64,000 nt of DNA from Gaeumannomyces sp. JS-464 (taxonomy: Eukaryota > Ascomycota > Sordariomycetes > Magnaporthales > Magnaporthaceae), in assembly GCA_002197995.1 (NCBI GenBank), contig NGZR01000001.1, positions 2,914,001 to 2,978,000 of the forward strand, in the 5' to 3' direction. The notes under the pieces are model-generated. The model had not been told where the DNA came from and ran no database searches. It saw only the letters and a program-made list of their open reading frames with translations. The translations under genes and the position numbers were made by a program. Shown here in pieces: positions 31,301 to 42,500 of this stretch; position 1 is the stretch's first letter, and each line of letters begins with the position of its first letter.

Positions 31301-34300
31301 TTTAAAACATTTATATGTTTAAAGCTATAAGCTCGGGTACGATAGCGAGGGAAAGTAATGCGTTGCTTTTAAAACTACGGGCTTAAAAAAAAGACGATGC
31401 TAACCTTCGCGGAACCCAAAAAGGAATAACCTTAACAAATGGTTCGAAAAAAGGAAAATCCCAAAAAGAGCTTTTAAGCTAAATATACCGTTTTTAAAAG
31501 TCGGAAATTTTAACACCAACGCCGAAATAAACCGAAATGGTTAAAATTTCGAAACGGTTAAATTTTAAAAACGAGTAAAAAGTTTAAACGGCAAAACCTT
31601 TATATTTATAATTCGTAAAAACCAAGCAAATTAAAAAAGCTAGCGCGCTTTTACGCCTTTTAACGTTTCGAAAAGTTTTTAAAACGTTAAAGTTTTAAAA
31701 TACCCAAATGGCCTGTTATATTACGCCACCCCGGCGGACGGAAATAACGGTTAACTTTTATCGTAATTTAATAACCAGTAAAAAGTTAAATATGCTAAAT
31801 ACCGGTCCGATAACGTAAGCGAATTAAAAAAGGCTGCGTTAAACTTTAAAAACCATTTTAGCATTAATTTAAAACATTTTAAATATTTGCACCTTTTTTA
31901 AGCAAAATGCATTTATAAAAAATGCAAATTTTATTTATAACCTAAATTTAAACACGACTTTTTCCTATAAAAGATAAAAAACGAGCTTAAAATTAAACCC
32001 CGTTTAGCATTTTAATTGCTACGGTAAAAACCAGCCCGGATCGGTAAGTTTACCGCAATTTTTAAACTTAACGAATAATACCCGATATTATACGTTATTA
32101 AAACGCTCGATTAAGGAAAATGCGAAATCGTAAAATGCAAAAAGCATATAGCATAAAAAGCGGAAGCTTAATATTAAAAAATCGCGCGAACGTACGTACC
32201 GTTCGACCCGGATAAAAAGACAAACGTACGGTACTTATTCTTTTTACTAAAAAATTAAAAAAACTACCCAAACGGAAAGTACGAAATGAAAGAAAAAATT
32301 AATAAAAACCTTCGCGATAATAAAATTAAGTTAATTATATAACCTATTAATATTTTAAATAAAATATTAAAGAAAAAAGGTTAAAGTAATAATCGATTAC
32401 GGAATATAAAGCGATTACGTATCGTTATAAGCGATTAAACGGTATAAAATTCCTATAAAACGAAAACGTTAACCGTATTAATTAAAAACGGTTGAAAAAA
32501 TACCTAACGTTTATAATAAAAAATAAATCGACCGAAAAATATAACTAATAATATTACGTGCCCGGAATAAGGAAACGTTATTATTATATTAAATAAATTA
32601 AATATAAAAAAGAAAATGGAATTTTCGAAATCCTTTAATTTAGGAAATATTACTTACAAATAAATTAAACTACTGGTTAAATCCAATAAGAAAAGCTATA
32701 AATAATTAAAACGGTTTACCAATTACGAACTTTAAACCGTAAGTATAAAAAATAACGAAAAAAGGTTACAACGGTAATAGGATTTCACAATTTACCTTTG
32801 CATTTAATATCGACAAATATACGATTATTTAAGGTAAAAAGCGACCAAAACGACCAAACTAACATTAAAAAACGGTTCGCGAATATTTTAAAAAAATACT
32901 ACAAATACGAAAAATTATTTATAAAAAACTTAAAAACGGTATTTTTTAAATATAAACCGTTCGATTTTAAAATTAAATTTAAACTAAAAACGCAATTTAA
33001 GTATTAAAAGCTATACCAGTTTAGCGTTTAATAATAAAAAGTGTTAAAAAAACAATTAGAAAAAAACCTACGAAAAGGATATATTACACCTTTCGATTTT
33101 TTAATAAAATGCGGGATTTTATAAAAAAAAATGGGACGGAGCGAATATGCATCGATTACCGCTTATTAAATAAAATTACGATTAAAAATCGGTATTTTTT
33201 ACCTTTTATTAACGAGTTACGAAATAAACTCGGCAAAGCTTAATATTTTACCGTTTTAAACTTACGGAAAGTTTATAATTTAATACGGATTAAAAAAGGC
33301 CAAAAGTAATTTACAGCTTTTAAAATAAAGCTCGGATATTACAAATCCTTAATAATAACTTTCGGGCTTATTAACGTATTAACCACGTTTTAAAAGATAA
33401 TTAATTACGTATTACGCGAGTATTTTAACGTTTTTATTTTCGCGTATTTAAATAATATTTTAATTTTTTCGTAAACGATAAAAAAGCATAAGCAGCACGT
33501 ATATAAAAGGTTTTAAAAATTACTTAATGCAAAGCTTTTCGTTAAACCAAAAAAATGCGAATAGCATTTGCAAATAGTCGCTTTTTTAAAATTCGTAATT
33601 ATACCCGGACAAATTTGCATAAATTTTAAAAAAGTTAAAGAAATTAAAAAGTGGCTTATATTTAAAAACGTTACAAAAGTACGAAAGTTTTTAAGGTTTT
33701 TAAACTTTTACAAACGGTTTATCCGTAGTTATAGCAAAATCGCTATACTATTTACAAACCTTACTAAAAATAACCTCTAGTTTTATTAGGAAAAGTAAAA
33801 ATAAAAAGCTTTTAAGCAATTACGAAACGCCGTATTAAAAAAACTAATATTAATATTTTTAAACTTAAAAAAAACTTTCGAGTTAAAACCGACGCGTCGA
33901 ATTACGCGATCGGCGGTTAACTCGGATAACGAAACGATTAAAAACGGTTGCACTTTTGCGCGTTTTTTTCGCAAAAGTTAAATAAACCTAAATTAAACTA
34001 CCAAATCCATAATAAAAAACTTTTAACGATTATTCGAGCATTTAAAAAGTGGCGACCATACTTTTATAAAGCGAAATATTAAATTGTAGTATATATAAAC
34101 TATAAAAACCTAACACATTTTACTATAAGCAAAAACTTAAATAAGCGATAAATTTATTAAAACGAGTTTTTGCAAAATTATAACTTCCGGATTAAATACC
34201 GGAAAGGGTCGGAAAACGGTCGAGCGAACGTTTTAAGCTAACAACCGGACTATTAAGTCGTAATACCTAAAAAGATATAAGTAATCCTAACGAAAAAACT

Positions 34301-34301
34301 A

Positions 34302-36150
34302 ACGTAGTTTACCACCGAACGATACACACCACCGAGCGATACACGAATCGCGAAAACGCGACATATCTTTTTTTGCTTTTAATTCCTTTACTAATAAGCA
34401 TGCCAAACCACAACTACGAAAGCCGATTATTTTCGCTTTTTAAGCTTTACGATTAAACTTAAAGTTAAGCATTTAAACCGCCGTTAAAATTTATTCGATC
34501 GCGTTCGCTACTTTCGCTAAACGAAAGCGCGGTAAATTTGCTTAACGCGATAGCATGCCCAACTTTCGAAAATTAACGGAATCCGAAAAGGAAGCGTTTG
34601 TTAAATACATATTCGAGCTGGATTTTCGCGCATTCCTTTCCCGGCGTTTTAGTGTTAAAAATATGGCTAACCGATTGCTCGCCGAACGCAACGCGAGCAT
34701 TATCGAAACCAACTAAGTTGCGAAGTTCGTTAAACGCCGCCCGGAGCTCGATACGCGTTAAATTCGAAAATACGATTACTAAAAAGCCAAATGCGAAAGT
34801 CTTAAGCTCGTTTTGCTTAGTTCGACCTTATACAAAACATTATAGCTAAATATAGCATTTTAAATAACGATATTTACAATTTTAACGAACCCGGTTTTTT
34901 ATAAGCATAATCGCCGCCGTTATAATTATTATAATATCGGAAAACCGTAATAAAACAAAGCTAGTTTAGCTTAACAATCGAAAATGAACTATAATTATTT
35001 AAAAGGTTAATTATTACGGTTAAGCGATTTTTCCTTTTATTATCGTTAAAAGGCAATACTATTTAGCTAATTGGTATTCGAAAACCGGCTTTTTACGCGA
35101 TTAAATTATTTTAACAATATTAACGGGTAAATTACGAACAAGCTCGGCCTAAAATAAATTCGGCATTTCGATAAGCATATTACAACCCGCAAAAAAGGGT
35201 TTTATCGTTAATGCTAAACGGGTATAAAGCTACTATTCGACGGATTTTAAGCTTTATTGTTAAAATATAATATTATTACGCTTTGCATGCCTTCGCATTC
35301 GTTTTACTTTTTTTAACCGTTTAACGTTAAATATTTTAACCCGTTAAAAAAGGCGTACGGTTAATAAATCGAAAATTTAATAAGGTTACACGTTAACCAC
35401 GTAATTAAAATCGAGTTCCTTTCGGCGTTTAAAACGGCATTTTTTAACTTTATAACTGAAAAAAATATTTAAAAAGGTTTTAAAAGGCTAGTTTTGCTTT
35501 TTTTAATCCGAATTCGGTTTTGGAAAAGCTAAATGTAAAATTACGAACTTTAACTCCCCCGAAAAAGCTTTTAAATAACGCCGAACTTTGGACTTCCAAA
35601 ACGCCTTAAACAGTTAAAAACGCAATTTCGCAATCCGAACATATTAAAGCTCGGATTTCCAATTACCGAAATAGCTTTTCGTCGTTTATATTATCGGTTG
35701 TAAACCAATTAACAAAAAAAGCCAAAGCAATTATACATCGGGTTAACCTTTTGAAAAAAAAGAACTCCAAATTACGAAAAGCGAACAAAGCGCTAAGCAA
35801 ACGCTGGAAGGCCAAAAAAACACATGTCCGGCAAAAAGAGTTATATACTGTCGAAAAAATACGAAGTGTTTTAAATTAAAAAAAGCTAAATGGATAGTTA
35901 TAGCAAAAAATGCGCGATTATAAGGGTTAAAAAAAAGGGTAACGACGACTCGTTAGCGATATGGCATTTGCGGTAAAACCGGACACAATGCGCGCATTTG
36001 CTAGGAGGAAATAAAAACATTCGATATATATAATTCCAAATAGTTTAAATGGATTGCTGGCGTTATTAAGTTAGCAAGCGCGTTAATTAACTGGAAGTCG
36101 GGTATAAGTGTGTCGCTCGGTAATGTATATCGTTCGGTGGTAAACTACGT
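34302..36150 (+). mobile_element. pogo/Fot1-type DNA transposon 2
   Basis: 1849 bases with TA duplicated at 34300-34301 and 36151-36152. Inverted repeats start ACGTAGTTTACCACCGAACG at both ends and contain two direct units of ACCACCGA.CGATACAC. The insertion interrupts the integrase of copy B; copy A shows the uninterrupted site (ACCAAACGG). The interior is homologous to pogo 1 and 3. Confidence 0.92.
34555..36020 (+). pseudogene. pogo 2 transposase, broken
   Basis: CENP-B-type DNA-binding part near 34555-34760 (KLTESEKEAFVKYIFELDFR, then FSVKNMANRLLAERN), with a stop where Trp is expected after TN. DDE segments run about 34870-35600. The C-terminal knuckle near 35965-36005 reads YGICGKTGHNARIC (first Cys to Tyr). 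The 83-codon frame at 34598-34849 is in a different frame and is a shadow. Confidence 0.8.
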
Positions 36151-37551
36151 TAAACGGATTTTTAATTTTAATATAAAAAACATTCGTTAAAACAATTAAA
36201 TGGGGAAAAGTTTAAACATTAAAAAAAATTTAACAAATTTATAACCAGCTGGTATACAGCTATTAAAGCGTAAAAAAACGTGGAAACGATTGTAATAACA
36301 TTACGGGTTTTTAAAAACTCGAGCCGAAATATAAAACGTAATAAAAAATTGCGAAAGTTATGCTAAAATAAAGCTAATAGGCATAAACCAAATAAGTTAT
36401 TGCAACTTTTACTAGCATTAAACGAAATATAGCAAAAAATTAATATGGATTTTGTTATTAAACTTCCCTAATCCAAAAAACCAATAATTAAAGTAAAATA
36501 CGATAATATATTGGTAATAATAGATAGGTTTATTAAATACGCCTTATTTTTACCGTATAAAAAAAGCTGTAACGTTACCGAGTTAACGTACGTTTTTATT
36601 AAGCACGTAATAGCGGAACACGACACGCCGAACCGCTTAATTACGGATAAAAATAAGCTATTTACAAGCAAGTTTTAAAAAGGGCTTACAGCTTTATTAA
36701 AAGCTAAACATTTCTTATTTACAATTTACCACTTTTAAACAAATAAAGAAACGAAACGGACGAATTAAACCATAAAATAATATTTACGCTATTACGTTAA
36801 TTATAAATAAAACGATTAAATACAATTATTTCTTATAGCTTAATTCGCTTAGTTATAACAATTTAACTTATAAAAGCATAAAAATTACACCGTTTTATAC
36901 GAATTACGAGTTTACGCTTATAATGTAAAGGAACCTAAGGCAGGAAAACATGCTTTAGCAGCGGAAATATAAGTAATGGAGCTTACCAATTGCATAAACA
37001 CTTTTAAATAAAGCTAAAAAAGTTACGGCACCGTATAACCATTTAAGCAAATAAAAAAAGGATTGAAAAATTAATTTTTAAAAAGGGAAATAGCGTTTAT
37101 TTTTTTCGACGAAATATTAAAACGAAACGATTAAGCGATATATTAAACTATAAAAAATTGGGACTTTTTAAAGTGTTAAAAAAAGTTTCAAATATAAATT
37201 ACAAATTTTAATTACCACCGACCATAAAATCCCACCCGGTTTTTTATATTTCCCTATTTAAACTAATACTATTAAACTTTAATAGCAACGAGTTAATAGA
37301 AATCGACGTAAAATAAAAATATAAAATTAAAAAAGATTTAAACTATAAATTAAAAAATAAGCTTAAAAATTATTTAATTAAATGGAAAAAGTACGGCCAC
37401 GAGGAAAACACGTGGGAAAAAGCAACTAATTTTGGGAATTACTAAAAAGCTTTAACGAAGTACCGGCAAAAGTACTTATAAAAAGGTTAGCAAAAGCAAA
37501 AGTAGTTAGAAAACCAACCAGCGGAAATTTAATAATTAAATTTTTAACAAT

Positions 37552-37623
37552 GGTCGTGCCGGGATTCAAACCCGAAACTTCGGTAAAAAAAAACCAAAAC
37601 CACACCCAATGCGCTACAGGACT
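37552..37623 (-). tRNA. tRNA-like gene (Lys-like), inside copy B
   Basis: Antisense to the element. Minus strand: acceptor AGTCCTG (G to A at base 1) with 3' strand CACGACC, A box TAGCGCATTGGG, anticodon stem TTGGT/ACCGA around a run of T (TTT anticodon likely, loop one base long), T-arm TCGGG-TTTGAAT-CCCGG with B box GGTTTGAATCC. Best preserved of the Lys-like set; the mismatches are explainable as C-to-T/G-to-A. Lies about 100 bases after the chromodomain. Confidence 0.65.
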
Positions 37624-37639
37624 TAAAAAAGTTAATAAG

Positions 37640-37960
37640 GAAGTTATAATTTACCACGGTTAAACAAAGCAAGCAAACCGAGGTTAAAATTAATTTCGAA
37701 CGCTTACTAATCGGGGAAACGGCAAGGGCTACGAAGGGCTTAAATTACAAGGCAGCCTAACGGGCCTCCTACCGTTCGATACGCTTTAACTCTTTTATAG
37801 CGTTAATGCCGCGACGAATTGCACGCATTTTTTTTAAACCACATTTTCTTTTATTTTCGCAAACGTTTTAACTTATTATTTAAAAAACGGCGTTCGTTAT
37901 TTAAAGCATAGCGTTTTTTTCCACCGTTTCGACCTTCGCTTTTATTTGCTAGTATTGCAA
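37640..37960 (-). pseudogene. Conserved antisense reading frame, copy B
   Basis: Same two segments as in copy A, on the minus strand: KKRYALNNERRFLNNKLKRL near 37930-37860, then MRAIRRGINAIKELKRIERQ near 37830-37770 and FKPFVALAVSP near 37745-37705. Conservation of wording between copies despite RIP suggests it was a real antisense gene of the family. Function unknown. Confidence 0.45.
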
Positions 37961-38317
37961 ACTAATAAAACGAAATTGTTTAAAAGAAAAGCTTAAAATG
38001 TCGCAACCCGAGCGGTTTTAACCAAAACATTTCACGTACCGCGATAAGTTTTAAAAAAAGGCTTCGCACTTTTTACGTTTTAAAACATCGTAATAAAAAA
38101 AGCAAAAAGGCATTTTAATAAAGGAAAAAACTATTTAAGCAAGCAGGTTTTTACGTTTAAGGGTTTTTTTCGCAAAGGGACGTTTTCGCACCCGGTTAAA
38201 CATTTTGTTAAAATAAAAAGGGATAAAAAATGGTAAAAAAGGAAAGTACTTACCATTATTAAAAAGCGGGGCGATAAGGTTAAATTAAAAGGATTTAGTT
38301 TAAAAAGGGAAACCTAA

Positions 38318-38794
38318 TATTACAACCAGCATGCAAGTTTTAGGATAGCAAAACGGGAAGGGCTTTAAATAACGCTTTTACCCCGTATTAAAACACGTGG
38401 AATTACGTAATTTAAAAAAGATTTGTAAATTTGTGGTAGCTTAAAAATAAAACGATAAATCCAAAAAAGATTTGTGGATTTATAATAGCTTAAAAACAAA
38501 ACGATAAATTTAAAAGGGATTTAAAATTTGTGGTAATTTAAAAATAAAGTTACAAATTTAAACAACTGCTAAAATAAAAGCAATATGTATATAAAGAATG
38601 GATTTCCTTTTTATTTTAAGTAGTTTTAATTAAGGCTTCGGTATTAATTAACTTAAGTTAACTCCCAAGCACCTTTTAAGGTAAGCAATCAAATTGTTTT
38701 TTTAAGTTACGTGTTCCTTTATTAACTAAACTAGCGATATTAACCTTTTTACCCCGAGGTGCTTTTTTTTAAAAGCAAACCTTTAATTGTAACA
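38318..38794 (+). repeat. 3' LTR of copy B
   Basis: 477 bases, start TATTACAACC (two RIP changes from TGTTACGACC), end TGTAACA. Preceded by the polypurine tract AAAAAGGGAAACC at about 38302-38314. Confidence 0.95.
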
Positions 38795-38799
38795 TCGTC

Positions 38800-39322
38800 G
38801 TTTTTAAAATCGCTTTATAACTCGTGTAAATTGGCGACGCGACGGCGAAAAACCGTTTATATTAATAGGAGTGTTACTTTTGTTAAGCTCGAAGCCCTTC
38901 GTTAAAAGTGATAAATAAAAATCTATAAATTTGGAAAAGTCGTTTTATTATGCATAAAGAGGAAAGAGATTTAGCTATAGGAAAAAGGGCTAACAAGCCC
39001 CTTTTTATTTGCGAAAAGGTTAGGGCTTTTAGGTTACGTGGGCCTTGTGGGCCTTGTAAGCTTTAAAAGCTTCCCAAGCTTCCCAGGCCTTTAAATCCTT
39101 CGAATGCATGCGCCGGAATAACTATCCGACAGTTTATTTGTTTTTTTATACTAAAAAAAACGCGGGTTAAATAACAAAGCATACCGGATACGAGCGATAT
39201 ATACCCGATTAAAAAGGTTTAAATCGCTAAAACCTTAACGCGGCGAATTACCGTTATTACTATTAGCCGACGTAATCGTTATATCGAAAAAACGAAAATT
39301 TCGAGTTAATAAAAAACGCAGG
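38800..39322 (-). pseudogene. Ty1/copia-like element G, block 2 (protease to integrase N-part)
   Basis: One minus-strand frame with only TAA/TAG/TGA-type RIP stops crosses this block. It reads NLFNRVYIARIRYALL (like the copia protease-to-integrase VLYVPGLKYNLLS region) at about 39220-39165, then a triplet repeat of aromatic-Glu/Lys-Ala (KAWEAWEAFKAYKAHKAH) at 39038-39095, then LLTKGFELNKSNTPI near 38900, where CExCxLGK-type integrase zinc-binding sequence is expected. The frame continues into block 3 across copy B and into block 1 across element F, supporting one interrupted gene. Confidence 0.55.
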
Positions 39323-39541
39323 TGTTAAAAGGTCGGTTCCCATTGGTGCAGCCACGAGCTCCGGCCCGTGGCTGGTAGCCCACTAAAGCGCGCCATATTA
39401 ACACACCAGCCACGCTACTAATATATAGCTGAATCCACTTTTAAATTTGCGAAGCAGCCTTTTTTACTTTTTAGCTTTCGTAGTTTGTTAATTTATTAAG
39501 GTCCTTATAAGCGTGCATTACGTTATAAAACCTTTATAATA
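39323..39541 (+). repeat. 5' LTR of element F
   Basis: Starts TGTTAAAAGGTCGG and matches 55644-55861 base for base apart from RIP-type changes. Includes a perfect hairpin stem CAGCCACG/CGTGGCTG (about 39345-39370) and a TATA-like tatatag near 39424. The last base is uncertain. Confidence 0.8.
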
Positions 39542-39589
39542 TAAATTACCAAAAAGGAATACCCAAAGGCGAGCGCGAATGTCGCCGTC

Positions 39590-42500
39590 GCTAACCGAGG
39601 AAAAACGGCCACGAACGTTTTTAATTCCTAACGACGATAGCTTTACAAAAAGCGGATCGTTAAAAAGCGATTCGTTAAGCGAGGTAACCCTCGCTAATTT
39701 ACAAGCGGTTCCCATTACGCCGGAAAAAGGCTTGAAAAGATTATAAAAAAAGTTTAGCATGCTATAAAAAGGACGTTTTTTTAAGCTTTATTTAAATAAG
39801 CGGAAAGGGAAAAACAAGCGGGAAAAAAAGGACGAAGCCGTTATTAGCGTTTAGTTAAAAGCGGAAATAGCCGCCGTCGAGGAGCTTAAAACCGAGCAAA
39901 ATAAAAAGGCCTAATTAGGGTTTTTAAAAAAAACCCCCCGAGTTAAAAAAATGATATAGCGGATATTATAGCGTTTAACCCATTTGGCGAAATCCTTTAA
40001 ATAACGCTATTTTAAAGTATAAAGTAAGCAATTATAGCTTTAATTAAAGCCGTAATAATTGCCGAGTATCGCTTAGCTAAAAAGAGTTTTACATTTTAAA
40101 GCTAAACGAAAAGGAACGACCCGATTAAAATAAGTATTATAACGAAAAGCTAACGAAATGGCCCATTTAAAACGAAGCGCAAACCTTATTTCATTTTTAT
40201 ATAAAAACGCTAATTTTTAAATTTAATATATATAAAAAGCAAAAGCTGTTAAATAGCGATATAAAAACCTGGTACGAAATCCATTAAACGCTTTTTTAAT
40301 CGCGCAAAAAGCAAATAAAGCAGTTTTTCGAAACGGGAGGTAAAAATGCGAAATATAACTTTACGAAATATATTAATAAATTTCACTTTACGTTTAGCAC
40401 CGTTTAGGATAAAGCGGCCGCGCAAATACAATTGCGGGCTTTTAAATAAAAAAAGGGTTAATTTTTTAACGAGTTTAGCTTAATGTTTAAAAACGTGCTA
40501 AGCCGGGCTGGTAGTAATATTTGGGGAAACGAATTTAAACTCGTTTTTTTAAAGGATTTTTTAACCGTAATTTCGTAAACGTTTTAGCGGTTGTTAAACT
40601 TCCAAACGAGTATTACACATATTTGGCCGAGCTTTACGCTTAAGTAATAAAATAGGAACGTATTTAGCAATTTTTAAATTTAAAAAAAAGCGTTAAAAGC
40701 GGAGGAAAAGGAAAAAAGAATAAAAGGTAAGGTATAATTAAAACCCTAATAAAGTAACCCATTTAACCCCGCTTAAAAACCCGTTACTATTACAGCGGAT
40801 TTTATTAATAATAGCGTTACCCGCATTTTAACGGCGACGTGGTAATAAACGTTACAAAAGTCGGCAAGCGGGGGCGTAAAAACCGCGGGGGCCGCGGGGG
40901 CGCTTAAAAAAAATGCTAACCGGGCCCGAGGAAGCGGCCCCGCCGAGCCTAATAGGTTTTTTAAAAAGAAAAAAACCGCCGTTAAAAGTAAAGCCGCTAT
41001 TTGCGCTACGGTGCAAGTAATTATTACTAAGCGAAATGCTTTTACGAACCGGCGACCCGCTTTAAAAACGCCGAAAAAACAGCTATCCGCGAAGCTGGTT
41101 TTAATAGCGAGGAATTCCCTTTTTAGCTAAAAAAAAAAAAGGACGAGCCGACGAAAAAAGCCAAAAGCTAGGGGAAAAAGTAGCCTTAAAATAAAGTCGT
41201 GCTTTTAGGAAAAGAAAAGCTCCAATAGCTTTTATAAGTGCGGATAAAGGTATAAAAAAACACATTTAACATACATTTTAGCAATAATTAATAATATAAA
41301 ATTATTCGACGCATTTGTAAACGAGGGTTGCGAATGTTACGTAGCTATTAATAAAAACGCCGTTGTTAAAACGAAGTTGCTTATTTACCGAATTTCGCCG
41401 AGGACGTTAAAAAAAGTTATTATAGGAAAAAAAAATTAATTCGGGAAATCACTTATTTCTTTTTAAAAACGAAAACCGGTGTAAAAAAAAGGGTTTACGC
41501 TTATATAATGCTAAACTTTACCTAACGTTTTATTTTAGGGAAATTATAGCTAATATATTATTAAACGGCATTTATCTTATATATATCGAAAATATAAGTG
41601 GAAAAACGCGCTTTTAAATGCGTTACTTGCTTTCGAAAAAACGGTTGCGAAAAAGGAAAGCAAAAGCGAACGTGGCAAATATATAAGTGGTTACGTTCGC
41701 CCGATATTACAAATTAATCTCGATTACGAAAAGGGAACCCGCAACGCGAGCTGCGATTTTTACGGCTTTTATGTTCGACGTTAAAAAAATATTGGAAAAA
41801 AAAGTTCTTAAAACGAAAGCTTAATTACTAAAGTTTATTTCGCGGGAATTTTACAACCTATTCCCGTTATTTATAAAATAAAAAGCAAATAAACTAAACG
41901 CGTATAAACCGGGTATAAATTATAAAGTAAAAATTAAAAAGGACGCTAATAAAATTAAGCTTCTTTTGCTTTAAAAACCCTTATATAATATGTCGCGAAA
42001 AAACTTTTAGTATTAAAAACGACGTTTTAAAACCTGTTCGATAAGGGATTTATCCGGGTTAACAATTCCTCCGCCGGAGCTTTTATTTTATTCGTGCGAA
42101 AACCAGGCGAAAAGTTGCGCTTTTATTGCGATTACCGAAGTTTAAATGCCATTTTACAACTTAACCGGTACCTTTTCCCGCTTATTCCCGATACCTTTCA
42201 CAATTTAGCTGGCGTTCGCTGGTTATTTAAAATGGATATGGTATAAACCTTTTAAAAAATCCGTGTTAAAAAGGGTTATAAATATATAACCGCTTTTCGC
42301 ACCCGGTACGGCTTATTCGAATAAACCGTTACCTTTTTCGGCTTTTTAAAAGCTTTAGCCACTTTTTAAAAATATATTAATACTATTTTACAAGATTTTT
42401 AAACGAATTTTGCTCGGCATATTTAAACGATATCGTGATATATACGCAAAGCCTACCGTTAAACCACTTTTATAAAATGCGGAAAATATTTAAACGTTTT

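Larger units (their letters stand above)
31400..37450 (+). pseudogene. Copy B pol remnant, interrupted by pogo 2
   Basis: Homologous to pol of copy A. RT is at about 33050-33790 with the active-site box now YLNN at 33445-33456, so both Asp are lost. RNase H is at about 33890-34150. Integrase is split at 34301/36151, resuming with the core (about 36440-36700). The chromodomain is near 37310-37440 (YLIKWKKYGHEENTWEKA, nearly intact). Dense TAA/TAG stops rule out function. Confidence 0.85.
29652..38794 (+). mobile_element. Ty3/gypsy chromovirus copy B, full length, split by pogo 2
   Basis: Complete element of the A-D family with two 477-base LTRs. Target-site duplication is TCGTT (29647-29651) and TCGTC (38795-38799), which differ by one C-to-T. 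Internal order: leader, gag, PR, RT, RNase H, integrase (interrupted by pogo 2 at 34302-36150), chromodomain, antisense tRNA-like gene, antisense frame, polypurine tract, 3' LTR. It is inserted in copia-like element G at the border of the integrase. RIP damage is heavy. Confidence 0.95.

Noticed and set aside
38960..39010. AAAAAGGGCT-AAC-AAGCCCCTTTTT hairpin looking like an intrinsic terminator
   Set aside because: Bacterial-type terminators have no role here, and the segment lies within the reading frame of copia-like element G.
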